The notes below the pieces were generated by a model. The model saw only the letters and a list, made by a program, of their open reading frames with translations. It was not told the origin of the DNA and ran no database searches. The translations under genes were made by a program, and so were the position numbers. Below are positions 32,339 to 41,900 of a stretch of DNA of 64,000 nt, in pieces. The DNA is from Sphingomonas sp. BK235 (lineage in GTDB: Bacteria > Pseudomonadota > Alphaproteobacteria > Sphingomonadales > Sphingomonadaceae): contig NZ_SLXN01000013.1 of the NCBI RefSeq assembly GCF_004345855.1, positions 30,808 through 94,807 of the forward strand, written 5' to 3'. The first letter of the stretch is position 1, and every line of letters starts with the position of its first letter.

Positions 32339-33643
32339 TCAGTCGTCCATGCGGTTCGCGCGGCGCTCAGCATACTTCAGGACAAACGCTTCCCAGACGC
32401 GGAGCCACTCCCCATCGGAGCGAGTGCGGGTAAAATTAGGACAGCCCTTGCGAAAGGCTGCCGCCATGTCGTCGACTGACCATGGATGTCCCTTTGTGAG
32501 GCCTATCTGACGAAACTTCGCCTCCCGTGCTCCGTACGCGAGCGAACCCGATGGAAAAGACAGGAGAGGCTCTGCTTTTACGTGATCGCTGCTTGACGCC
32601 CTCCGACGTGGTCCGACCGATGATCTCGGTTCCGTTGCTGTAGCCGGAGGTCCCATCAGTCGTAGATGCCGACCAACGAGCTTGCGCTCGAGCGGCGCAG
32701 GTGACGGATGCAGCACGACTTTGCGCCCGGACAGGTCGACGTTTGCATTAGGGTATACCGCGGACACGATCTGCATGGTCTCGCGTACGGTCTGCCGGAA
32801 ACGCTTGCTGTCGGCCTCGTTGCCGAGGTGCTTGGCCAGCTGATCCCAGGAGATCACCTGCCCCTTGTCGGAGGCGATGCGCGGGAGGCGATATGCCAGA
32901 TAAGTGTATAGATCGAGCGCCGTTGGGGTTCCCTTCAACTCCCGAATGGCGACCTCGTTGAGCGGCACGGCATGTTCGATCAGGTGGCTGTAGAATGCCT
33001 CTGACATCCGAATTTCGCGTGCAAACGCGCCATTCTTATCGAGCGACCCCGCATATTCGTTGGAGATTTTGACATCCCGGACCGCGAAAGCATTGTCGCC
33101 AGCTTCAGTGCCGTCCCAACGGATCTGCCACTCGCAAGCGAGCAGACGATCGACCTGCTCGCGCATAAGGTTAGCGGTTCCGCGTGGACCGTAGGACACC
33201 GTTTGGTACCCCAGTCGGCGCATCCATTCTGTAAAGTTGCGGCCTAGGTACACGTCCCGGGATTGCTTCATTACCGCCTGCGACAAAAGGTAGATCAGGG
33301 CAACACGAGGGTAGGCGCCATAGGGAACGCCTAGACTGCGCATCACCGATTTGCCATCGACGGTTTGCAGTACCGGGCGAGGATTGATCGCGAGGGCGTA
33401 TTTGCCGTCCTCGCGAACGATCGGAGCGGTTTCGTCCTTAGGCCGCTTTGTGGGTAGAGACATGGCGCAGAGCGCTGAGTGGAGGAAGGCCGGCACCGGC
33501 TCCTCATCGTGCACCCTCAGAAAGGCATCGAGCGTGAGCTGCGTTCCGGCTGTCGTCGCAAGCTGGCGCACGCGATCTTCGCCACCACTCAGCATGGCTA
33601 GTGCGTACTGATGCCCTAACGGCTTATGCTGATCCCCATTCAT
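32339..33643 (-). CDS. repA: plasmid replication initiator
   Basis: A 434-residue protein that resembles the RepA/RPA-type replication initiators of sphingomonad and other alphaproteobacterial plasmids. Visible are an Arg-rich, helical region (VPYGAYPRVALIYLLSQAVMKQSRDVYLG in part), the block FTEWMRRLGY with a following MREQVDRLLACEW, and LDLYTYLAYRLP ... ISWDQLAKHLGNEADSKRFRQTVRETM (in part), a winged-helix pattern for iteron binding. ATG at 33643 (MNGDQHKPLG) is preferred to 33691 because sequence upstream is promoter-like. Iterons lie upstream of, inside (32615-32631) and downstream of the gene, so autoregulation and copy control by iteron binding are likely. Confidence 0.8.
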   Translation of the reverse strand: MNGDQHKPLGHQYALAMLSGGEDRVRQLATTAGTQLTLDAFLRVHDEEPVPAFLHSALCAMSLPTKRPKDETAPIVREDGKYALAINPRPVLQTVDGKSVMRSLGVPYGAYPRVALIYLLSQAVMKQSRDVYLGRNFTEWMRRLGYQTVSYGPRGTANLMREQVDRLLACEWQIRWDGTEAGDNAFAVRDVKISNEYAGSLDKNGAFAREIRMSEAFYSHLIEHAVPLNEVAIRELKGTPTALDLYTYLAYRLPRIASDKGQVISWDQLAKHLGNEADSKRFRQTVRETMQIVSAVYPNANVDLSGRKVVLHPSPAPLERKLVGRHLRLMGPPATATEPRSSVGPRRRASSSDHVKAEPLLSFPSGSLAYGAREAKFRQIGLTKGHPWSVDDMAAAFRKGCPNFTRTRSDGEWLRVWEAFVLKYAERRANRMDD

Positions 33644-33714
33644 GGCCCGCCCTCGCCCCGAATCTGTTCGGAGTGTGAGTGCATGTCTCAACAGGTTCGA
33701 GAGCTGAAATCAAC

Positions 33715-34153
33715 CCTGTTGGCAGTTTGACCACGTTTTTGGCCTTAAAACCTGCAAAATCACCGATGATCTCGGTGCCGTTTTTTCGCGCTGCCGCCCC
33801 CTGCCCTTCTCACAATCGAGATTTTCGGACGATTCGCGCATCGGTTTTCTTAGGTTGATTCCATGTCTTAGGTATGTGCTCCGACATCATCGGTTGCGAC
33901 GCACCGACATCATCGCTTTTCCGCACCGTCATCATCGGAAAGTACCGAGATCATCGGCATTTACCCACAGCCGCCGCCCAGGTCCGGGCGTCGCCCAAAC
34001 GAGCCGAGTAGCTCTGGCGCCAAAAGGCTCGGAGATCATCGCAGTGGGTTAGCCGCGTGACTTCAGAGGAAGTAGCGACCGCCCGGACTGCTCGGAGATC
34101 ATCGGTCGGCTTGGAGGTTTGATGGTCCTTTGTTGATCAAAACTGCCAACAGG
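33715..34153. repeat. inverted repeat bracketing the origin
   Basis: CCTGTTGGCAGTTT at 33715-33728 reappears as its exact reverse complement at 34140-34153. One copy lies in the rep upstream region, the other in the parA upstream region. The equal position relative to two divergent genes suggests a shared operator, for example for ParA or ParB, or a structural role at the origin. Confidence 0.6.
33762..34106. repeat. iteron array, probable replication origin
   Basis: Seven copies of a 15-base iteron, consensus (A/C)(C/T)CGAGATCATCGGT: 33762-33776 (reverse), 33880-33895, 33903-33917, 33925-33939, 33944-33958, 34028-34042 and 34091-34106. The central four are spaced 19-23 bases apart, about two helical turns. 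Two further copies lie at 32615-32631 (reverse, inside the rep gene) and 32323-32340. The array sits between the divergent rep and parA genes, where the origin is expected. Confidence 0.8.
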
Positions 34154-34192
34154 CGTATTGGCCGAGTGCAAACTCACAAATGCGGGACCACG

Positions 34193-35395
34193 ATGGCCAC
34201 TGACCCAGCCCTGCCCCTTTCCGACGACCTCATGGAAGGCGGCTTGGACGTGCTCCATAGAAAATCGCTGACAATCCTCAAGCGTATTCGCGACAGCACT
34301 GTCGATCCGGACACTGGTCAAAAGAAGGGCCCCACTTTCCCAATTTCCAAGGCGGCGGCATTGGTCGGGCGAACAGCGTCTGCCGTACGTGAAGCCGAAC
34401 GCGATGGTCGCTTGCCCGCGCGCGGTCGTACAGGATCTGGGCACCGACTTCAGTATACGTTGGAAGAGTTGGACCACATGCGCGAGGTATTTGGCACCCG
34501 CCCTTGGCGTGAGCCTTCGGATACGCCGGCGATCATCTCGGTATGCAATTTCAAAGGCGGTGTCGGAAAGTCGACGATCGCCCTTCATCTCGCTCAGCAT
34601 TTCGCGATCAAGGGCTACCGCGTGCTATTCATCGACTGCGACAGCCAAGCCTCATCGACGATGATGTTCGGCTATCGTCCGGATGTCGACCTGAACGAGG
34701 AGGACACCCTCTATGGGCACTTCCATAATCCCGAGCTTCTCGGCGTGCGCAAGATCATCCGCAAGACCCACTTTCACAACCTGCACCTGATCCCGTCTAA
34801 CCTGCGCCTCTATAATCTCGAGTATGAGATCGCCGGCTACATGGCGAAGAGCCAAAATATGGAGATCATCGACCTAATCGCACAGGCGATCGACGAGGTG
34901 GTAGACGATTATGATGTGGTTATCATGGATCCACCTCCGGCACTCGGAATGGTCTCGATGGCGGTGCTTCAGGCTGCGAACTCGATGGTCATTCCGGTGC
35001 CGCCAAGTCTTGTAGATTTCGCGTCTACTGTTTCATTCATCGACATGACTCGAACCACCATGAGGCAGCTAGAGCAGCTCGCAGGAAGGGGACGACCAGC
35101 GTATAACTTCATCCGTCTTGTTGGCAGCCGTGTCGACGAGAGCAAGTCAATGCATCGTGAAATCCTTTCAATGATGCGCCAGGTCTTTGGCGGCTCAATG
35201 ACCCAGTCCGTGATGGTGACCAGCGCCGAAATCGACAACGCCAGCTCGCGTATGAAGACGGTGTTTGAACTCGAGAAGCCGGTCACGTCGCACGAGGTTT
35301 ACAATCGCTGCATGAAGCACCTCAACGAGGTGTGCCAGGACATCGAGCAGGATGTGCTGCGTACCTGGGCAAGCCAGGCAGGGGGTCAGATTTGA
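34193..35395 (+). CDS. parA: ParA partition ATPase
   Basis: A 400-residue ParA with an N-terminal DNA-binding extension (helix-turn-helix-like FPISKAAALVGRTASAVREAERDG, about residues 49-72) as in large type Ia ParA proteins. The ATPase core begins with the deviant Walker A CNFKGGVGKSTIALHLAQ, then FIDCDSQASSTMM (motif A') and VVIMDPPPALGM (Walker B). It should bind DNA non-specifically in the ATP form and move plasmid copies through ParB. The ATG at 34193 is preferred because an upstream start would place the origin-flanking repeat in the coding region. It is divergent from rep; ParB follows after the parS-like sites. Confidence 0.85.
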   Translation: MATDPALPLSDDLMEGGLDVLHRKSLTILKRIRDSTVDPDTGQKKGPTFPISKAAALVGRTASAVREAERDGRLPARGRTGSGHRLQYTLEELDHMREVFGTRPWREPSDTPAIISVCNFKGGVGKSTIALHLAQHFAIKGYRVLFIDCDSQASSTMMFGYRPDVDLNEEDTLYGHFHNPELLGVRKIIRKTHFHNLHLIPSNLRLYNLEYEIAGYMAKSQNMEIIDLIAQAIDEVVDDYDVVIMDPPPALGMVSMAVLQAANSMVIPVPPSLVDFASTVSFIDMTRTTMRQLEQLAGRGRPAYNFIRLVGSRVDESKSMHREILSMMRQVFGGSMTQSVMVTSAEIDNASSRMKTVFELEKPVTSHEVYNRCMKHLNEVCQDIEQDVLRTWASQAGGQI

Positions 35396-35400
35396 CCGGC

Positions 35401-35612
35401 GTTGCCACGTGGCAACGGGTCTCCATGGAAGTCCATGGCGTACGTCAGAACTGCGGTATGTGGCAGAAGGGAGTCGGGCGAGTTGCCACGTGGCAAACCT
35501 CAGCAATATCGCCAGATCACAACGTGCTAGGGCCTTCTTGACGGTCTCTCGAAGCGGTGTCTTGATCAACCAAACAAGCATGAGCCCGGGCGTCCGGTTG
35601 CCACGTGGCAAC
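35401..35612. promoter_or_regulatory. three parS-like centromere sites
   Basis: The 16-bp palindrome GTTGCCACGTGGCAAC occurs at 35401-35416 and 35597-35612, with a one-mismatch copy at 35482-35497 (last base A). All lie in the parA-parB gap and nowhere else that I saw in the window. The CACGTG core resembles chromosomal-type parS, so these are the likely ParB-binding centromere; the first sits six bases past the parA stop. Confidence 0.8.
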
Positions 35613-35663
35613 TCGGGTTAGGCGGCGTCGAAACAGAGCTTCAGTGAGAAAAAGGATTAGGCG

Positions 35664-36641
35664 ATGAGCAAAGGCAATAGGGGCTTCGGCTCGATGTTCA
35701 CCGAGGGCCTCGATAACGAGGAAAATCTGGATCGGTCGGCGTCAGCGGAGGGGATTATGGCGAGCCGAAGCCAAACGCTGGCCCGGATCGCAACGGGCAA
35801 GACTGTGGCTGATCGTACGGAGTGGGTGGACCCGGACCGCTGTCGTCCCTGGCGGATGCATAATCGGGACCTCGACCACCTAACGGAAGACAGCTGCGGC
35901 GACCTCATCGACTCCTTTCTCTCGGCGAAGAAGCAACGCATCCCCGCAATCGTTCGCCGCCTGAAGGACGACCCCGACTTCGATTACGAGATCGTCGCCG
36001 GTGTACGTCGCTGGTGGACGGTGAAGTGGCTTCGCACTCACCATCACCCCGAGTTCGAGTACCTCGTGACCGTGCAGAGCGTCACCGACGAGGAGGCGTT
36101 CCGCGTCTCTGACGTCGAGAACCGCTCGCGCAAGGACATCTCGGACTGGGAGCGTGCCAAGGAATATACGGTAGCGCTCGCCGAGTTCTTCGACGGCTCA
36201 CAGTCGCAAATGGCCGAGCATCTGAAGCTGTCGAAATCTTGGCTTAGTCGCCTTCTCGACGTCGCGCGTCTCCCCGATGTTTTGGTACAAGCGTTCTCGG
36301 ACACGCACGACATTACTGTACGCGTCGCCCGCGACATCAAGCCTCTGACATCCGATCCGAAGGCGCTGGCCAAGATGGGCGAAGAGGCAGGGCGCATCCA
36401 GGAGGAGCGAGCCGTAAGTGGCGCGAGGTTGAGCGGCCCGGAGGTTGCCAAGCGGCTTGTCAGAGCTACTGTTACGCCGACGTCGAAACGACAGGTTGAG
36501 AAGGAGGTGACAGGTAAGGCTGGCAAGGTGATCCTTCGATACACGAAGACGAGAGGAGGGGGGCTGACGATCAAGGTCCCGCCGAGGGCGGATGTCTCAC
36601 GCGTGGAGCTTCTCAAGGCCATCGAAGGATTGCTGGCGTAG
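35664..36641 (+). CDS. parB: ParB partition protein
   Basis: A 325-residue ParB. It has the N-terminal domain with RCRPWRMHNRDLDHL and an atypical GVRRWWTVKWL in place of the common GxRR box, then the helix-turn-helix (SQSQMAEHLKLSKSWLSRLLDVARLPD split at the turn, about 175-200), and a basic C-terminal tail with a long-helix start. It should load on the parS-like sites upstream and stimulate ParA. It follows parA by 268 bases that hold the sites, probably in one operon. Confidence 0.85.
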   Translation: MSKGNRGFGSMFTEGLDNEENLDRSASAEGIMASRSQTLARIATGKTVADRTEWVDPDRCRPWRMHNRDLDHLTEDSCGDLIDSFLSAKKQRIPAIVRRLKDDPDFDYEIVAGVRRWWTVKWLRTHHHPEFEYLVTVQSVTDEEAFRVSDVENRSRKDISDWERAKEYTVALAEFFDGSQSQMAEHLKLSKSWLSRLLDVARLPDVLVQAFSDTHDITVRVARDIKPLTSDPKALAKMGEEAGRIQEERAVSGARLSGPEVAKRLVRATVTPTSKRQVEKEVTGKAGKVILRYTKTRGGGLTIKVPPRADVSRVELLKAIEGLLA

Positions 36642-37018
36642 TCCTATCTGTCCATTATCGCGATAAGCAACTTCGAAAACGACCAAAGCGTCAGCTCTCG
36701 GCGTCACCTGAGGAGTCAATGCTTGTGAAACGACTGGTTGGCATCATTCTGGATAGGTGTGAAGGCTTTTTTGACAATCCGACGGGTCTTGCATACTAAA
36801 TTGCGGTCGTCCTCTGTCCCGATGAGCTCGGCTTCAAGTGTCGAGTCAGCACCTTCATCTACCGGGGAGCTGCCACATCCCTTCCGGGTAATTGCTGACC
36901 GTAGTTGTTCGCTCTCGCGTTCACGCCTCGCTCAGCGTGCAGACAGGCTCTAGAGCCTTCCCCGTTGGGATAGCAGAGGCTCGCTCTAAGGCGGATGCCC
37001 GAGAGAGTCGGTCGATCA
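36642..37018. other. intergenic region, no gene seen
   Basis: The first part of the gap after parB. There is no convincing reading frame, and GC content is lower than in most of the window. The 93-bp tandem repeats begin at its right end. Confidence 0.4.
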
Positions 37019-37510
37019 GTAAGCGGGAAGGGAGGGGGCGCGATCGCCTGCCGAGGAATGGAACTATCTGTCAGTCCTCGGACAAATAGTCGGCAGAAAT
37101 GGCCAATCGTTCACAAGGCAGGGGAGGGGGCTTCGAGATCCTGAGACGGGTGGAAAGCGGCCGGTCCGCTTTCGGGCGGTCGGTCGGGAAAACCGGCCGT
37201 TCGTTCATCGTGCAGGGGAGGGGGCGCGAGCGCCTGCCGAGGGTGGATAACTGCCCGTCCGCTATCAGGCGGTCTGCCGGGGAAACCGGCCGTTCGTTAA
37301 GAGGGCAGGGGAGGGGGCTCGAGCGCCTGCCAGGGGTGGCATAGCTGCCCGTCCGCTTTCGGGCGGTCGGCCGGGAAAACCGGCCGTTCGTTCAGGCGGC
37401 AGGGGAGGGGGCTCGATCGCCGGCCGAGGGTGACAAGCGGCCTGACCGCTTTCGGGCGTCGATCACGACAAAGGGGACGCTCGTTGAGGCGGGAGGGAAT
37501 GGGCCGGGAA
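37019..37510. repeat. 93-bp GC-rich tandem repeat array
   Basis: About five units, marked by GGAGGGGG at 37031, 37123, 37217, 37310 and 37404 (spacing 92-94 bases), and a diverged sixth near 37490. A unit runs: GGCAGGGGAGGGGGC, then CGAGCGCCTGCCGAGGG, then CCGTCCGCTTTCGGGCGG (imperfect stem), then CGGCCGGGAAAACCGGCCG (a perfect 7-bp stem with GAAAA loop), then TTCGTT. The first and last units are the most diverged, as expected for an array growing by slippage or unequal exchange. No protein frame runs through all units. Confidence 0.75.
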
Positions 37511-37795
37511 CGGGTCGTTCCGTCGAATCGTGAGCGGACTTGTGATGCGCCCTTTTGACACTTTCAAACCGGCACAAACCCGTGCGTCAACGGACAGGAT
37601 CACAACCGTCCGGTTGTGACACGCGCGACCCGTACCCAGCCACTTAAGCCCCATTAAGCCGTTCTCGAGAGCGGGCACTTGTTCATCGTGCCCGATTGAG
37701 CCTTTTGGCATCAAGGAGCCGGCTTAGAAGCGCGTATCACTGCGACAGACCAGGCCAATTTTGGCAGCCATTAGCTGGGCTGATATGGTGATCCG

Positions 37796-38839
37796 ATGCC
37801 GGGCAGCGTTCACCTCATCCCCCGATCACGATTAGGCTGGATCCCCACGCATTTACGCCTCGCGCACGAGTATTCGTTCTTCCTGCATGACGAAGGAGCC
37901 CGCATACTCGTCGAATATGAGGGAGCACGCGCTCACAATGTAACGTTGAATTTTAGAGACGACGCACAAGCGCGTAAGTTCAACGACATCGCGGAACGGG
38001 AAGATATCGTTACAGCCATGCGCACCTGCGGGTTCGAGAACGAGGCACGCAGAGTGGTGCTCAACCAGACCACTATGGCGATGGTGTCTGATTCTTTCCA
38101 TCACATCTACGAGGCACTGCGATGCCTCGAGAAACGTAAAAGCATTGTCGCGCTGAACCTGCTGCGGAAGCCGCTCACCGATAGCCTTCTTTACCTGTCA
38201 TGGATGCTGGCAGACGAAGATGATTTCTATCGCAATTTTTTGACAAACAGCCCCCAAGGTTTCAAAGCAAGCATCGTCAAAGGGCGCAGGATCGAGATAT
38301 TGACAGGCGCGTTAGCCAGAACTGAAGTCGAAGCAGTTCTCGAGGCTTCCTTCCTCGACGCAGCACTGTTTTCTCCGACCTGCGATTGGGGCTTTCAGAA
38401 GCTATTTCAGCACGCGGTGCACCTGATCACGGTCGAGCGTGTGGAATTTCGGACTACGCCCGAAAGCTTTAATTTTATCTTCAAAAGCCACGGAGATGAT
38501 GATCTTTATAAATTAATCTACGATATTCTGCCGCATATCTTGCTGTACTTCTCACATGTAATTCTAGGCCTTTTTGAGAAGATCGCCGACCCGGATCAGG
38601 GTGGAAAGTCCGCCTTCGTCGCTCGGTCGATAATAGGACTTTATCTTGTCGAAGGTGGCGATAATGAAGTCGATGCCCTTCGACAGCTAGGACCACTGAC
38701 GCAAGTAAGGTGCTGCGGTTGCACCGCTCGTCTAGTAATGACTGCACATAACGCGGCTCGGTTGGTGCTTACTGAATCGTTCCGCTGCACCAAATGTCGG
38801 CGGACCCAGCCTTTCCCTTTCTCATGGATTTTTGACTGA
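37796..38839 (+). CDS. uncharacterised protein with C-terminal zinc ribbon
   Basis: A 347-residue protein of unknown family. The bulk is helical (FHHIYEALRCLEKRKSIVALNLLRKPLTDSLLYLSWML in part), with hydrophobic pieces such as LPHILLYFSHVILGLFEKI that may be buried rather than membrane. The end carries paired cysteines RCCGCTARLV and RCTKCRRTQPF, a likely zinc ribbon. Base composition is clearly less GC-rich than the plasmid backbone, and it opens the defence island next to the Avs-like gene, so it may be a defence gene, but nothing specific shows this. Confidence 0.55.
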   Translation: MPGSVHLIPRSRLGWIPTHLRLAHEYSFFLHDEGARILVEYEGARAHNVTLNFRDDAQARKFNDIAEREDIVTAMRTCGFENEARRVVLNQTTMAMVSDSFHHIYEALRCLEKRKSIVALNLLRKPLTDSLLYLSWMLADEDDFYRNFLTNSPQGFKASIVKGRRIEILTGALARTEVEAVLEASFLDAALFSPTCDWGFQKLFQHAVHLITVERVEFRTTPESFNFIFKSHGDDDLYKLIYDILPHILLYFSHVILGLFEKIADPDQGGKSAFVARSIIGLYLVEGGDNEVDALRQLGPLTQVRCCGCTARLVMTAHNAARLVLTESFRCTKCRRTQPFPFSWIFD

Positions 38840-38985
38840 CCCACTCCTGCTCCCAGCTGTAGCTCAGAACAGGTTTGGCTGGCACCGAAGGCAATCCAGA
38901 TAGAGAGGGAAAAACCTTCCCCTGAGAGCAAACCCGGCGGTCTCACGTACCGTTTCTACAGAGCACGCTGCAACGCCCCTGAGCT

Positions 38986-41900
38986 TCAACCCGGCGTGTG
39001 ACGAACGAATACGACTGCGGTGGCTTCGGCCGCTGCCGTGACACGGCGCTCCAGATCATGCGCCTCGGCGACACCGACCGAGACAAGCTGCCCGAGCACC
39101 CGATCGATCCGCGCGCGCTCCGGATGCGTAGGTACTAGCAGCCCCGGGTCCTCGACCAACACCGCTTCGAACCATTGCACGACCTGACGGCCGACGCCGC
39201 CCGCGATCCAGAGGCCCGGTGATGTCGTGCGGCCGAACCAGGCATTGGCTGCGTCGAGCAGGAAGTCGAGATGCCGCGCGCGCGGCGCAACCAGCAACAG
39301 GTTCATCGTGCAGCGCGCCACGAACACGGTCTGCCCGCCAGGCAACATCGGGCGCAGCACCGGCAGAAAGGGATCGACCCTGTCGAACAAGGCACGCGGC
39401 AAATAGCTGTGCGTCCCGTTAATCATCCCATAGGTGTTGAACAGCATCTTCGCGATGACGCCGCCGCTCTCCATGTCGATCCGCGCTTCGGCAGGGTCGC
39501 GGGCATGCTGCCACCTGTTGAGGGTCATCACACGGCCGACCAGCTTTTCGCGCAGCGCCACCGGTCGCGCCGCCGCACGGCCGCTGTCGCTAAAATAGAG
39601 CGCGTCGGCGGCATGCTGCACCGTTTGCGCGACTTCGCCGAACGGCGCGTCGGGCAGGTCGGTCACGAACGGCAAGTCGGCCGCGAATGCCGCATCGTCC
39701 CCGTCGAGCAGCCGCTCGGCGTAGAAAGCGTAATAGTGCACATTCCAATCGTTCGGGTCGCGGCTGACCTCAGCATCTTCCGCATAGCCCAGCCCGTTCA
39801 TTCGCCCCGTCCACTCGGCGTAGGCCGAGACGATCTCCTGCCGCCAGCCGATCGCGCCGGCAGGCGCCAACTGGATCATCGCAAGCCATTGGCCCGCCGC
39901 CTGATGATCGACATGAAGGATCGCCGACGGAGCGTCGATCGCCGTCTCGAGCGCGTCGTCGGCGTCTAACTTCTCCGGCGTAACCGGTCCCGGCACTCGA
40001 ATCCGGCTAGCCCGGCGCAGGTTTGGACGCTCGTCGGGCCAAGCTGGCCAGTCCGGCTCCGCACCGCCGTCAAGCCAGGCTAGTTCGGCCGCCACCGCCG
40101 CATCGATCCCGGCGGCGCGTTCCGCTTCAAACGCCGCGTGGAGCGCCTCTTCTTCCGGCTCGTAGCTTTTCCAGCGCCACGTCATGCTGGCAAAAGCCGC
40201 GCGCATCATCGCCTTGAAGAGGCGGGGCTCGATCTCGAGGATGCGCTGGACCGCCGCCGCCACCGCGGGGGCCGGCGCCCGGTCCTGTCGTGTCGCCAGC
40301 GCGACCAGCGTATCGCGGTCGGCGATCTGGCCCTGCCGAGCCCAGAGATGGATCAGCGCCAGGATCGCGATCGCCGGGCGGTTGTAGCGCAGCATGTCGT
40401 GCGAGCCGCCGCCGCGATCGGATTTCGCCTCAAGCGCGATGGCGATCACTTGCCGAACCCAAGCTTCGTTCGCCGCGAGCAGCGCGTCGTCGCCGTCGCG
40501 CGCGACCAGCAGCGCCGTCGTGATCAGCCGCGTCGAGCGTGACTGAAGCACGTCGGTATCGCTGCCATCGGGCACGCCGCCCTCGGCATAGGCGACCGCG
40601 TCGCGCGCAGTGTCAGCAGTCGCGTAGTCGCCGCCCTCAGCGGCCATCGAAATGCGCGCTTCCATGCCGCTTGCCTGGACGGACACGTCGCGCTTGGCTT
40701 CGAGCGCCGTGAAATGCGCGGCCTCGTCCGGCGGCGAGCGATATTCGAGATTGCCGTCGTCCCGCTCGAACCAGTTCGCCCGGGTAAGGAGGTTGAGCGC
40801 GTTCCGTCCGGCCAGTTCGGGGTCGCTCAACGTCGCGTGCGCGCCATAAGGCTCAAGCGTCTCGACGGCGGCCGCGAGCGCTATCCGCAACCCGTTGCCG
40901 ACCGGCTCATCAGCGAGGAAATTTGGCAGGGTGTCGACCAGCGAGTAGCCGCGCGATGGGCGTGCTCGAAGATCGGCCATGCGCACCGGCCCCTTCGGCT
41001 CTTCCTTCAGCCCAAGCGTGTCGAGCCCCGACTCCACCTGATCATGGATCTGCCGGGTGCGATCGTCGGCGAGCAACTGCGGGCTAGCGAGGAACGGTGC
41101 AAGCGGCACGCGCGCGATCGTGCCGTGCGACAGGAGAACATCGATTGCGATCAGCAGATAGGCGGCAGCGCTCCCCTCGGGTCCGAGAATGTCGGCCAAC
41201 ACCGCCTCAACCGGATCGCCGTCATCGAGCCGCTTCTGGCTCCACGCCTCCAGCGCCAAAAGCCCGGAGGCGGCCGCATATTCATTGCCGCGGCCCCGCG
41301 ACCAGCCATAGCTCCAGGCCCAAGGGAAAAAGCGCGGCCCCTCACCGAAGTCGACTGTAATACCATCGTCGTCGGGCTCGCGCCCGTCGGTATGAAACAC
41401 GATCGCCTCCTCGACCAGTGCCCGGATCAGCGCCAGTCCTTCAGCCGGCGCGGCATTCAGCAGGTCAAGAAACGGCGGTTGCGCGGGTGATGGCGGCAGA
41501 TAGTCGCTGTCGGCAAAGCTGAAGGCGCGCTCCATTGCTCGGTTCCGCCCACGCCGATCGTCCTTCTTCTCGATCAGGCTGGCCTTGACCATCGCCGCGA
41601 GCTCGGCCGGTGCGACCGGCGCGATCACGCTAGAGAATTGCCGCAGATCCTTCATCTTGTAATGGTCGCCGTCGCTCGTGACCGCGGTGAGATAGGCCCT
41701 GAGCGCGTCCGGCGCGAACGACCCGAGCAGCATCGTCATCAGCCGGAGCTTGTCGATCGTCTGCCGCTGTGCGTCGCTCGTCCAGCGTGCGCGACTGTCC
41801 ATTCCCGGAATCGTGACCGGGGTGTTGCGTAGGTCGAGCTGGCAGAGCCAGCCGAACAGCAGCCGGGCGGTGCGCTCGGCCAGCGAGGGGAGCATCTTTA

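Noticed and set aside
34862..34875. further iteron (GGAGATCATCG) inside parA
   Set aside because: Only the core matches, and the bases are those of the codons for the ParA helix MEIIDL; it lacks the CGGT end.
36738..36953. 71-codon frame after parB
   Set aside because: Ser/Arg-rich with no ribosome binding site or family; treated as non-coding.
37019..37510. CRISPR array
   Set aside because: The repeated unit is contiguous and about 93 bp long, with no unique spacers and no cas genes nearby.
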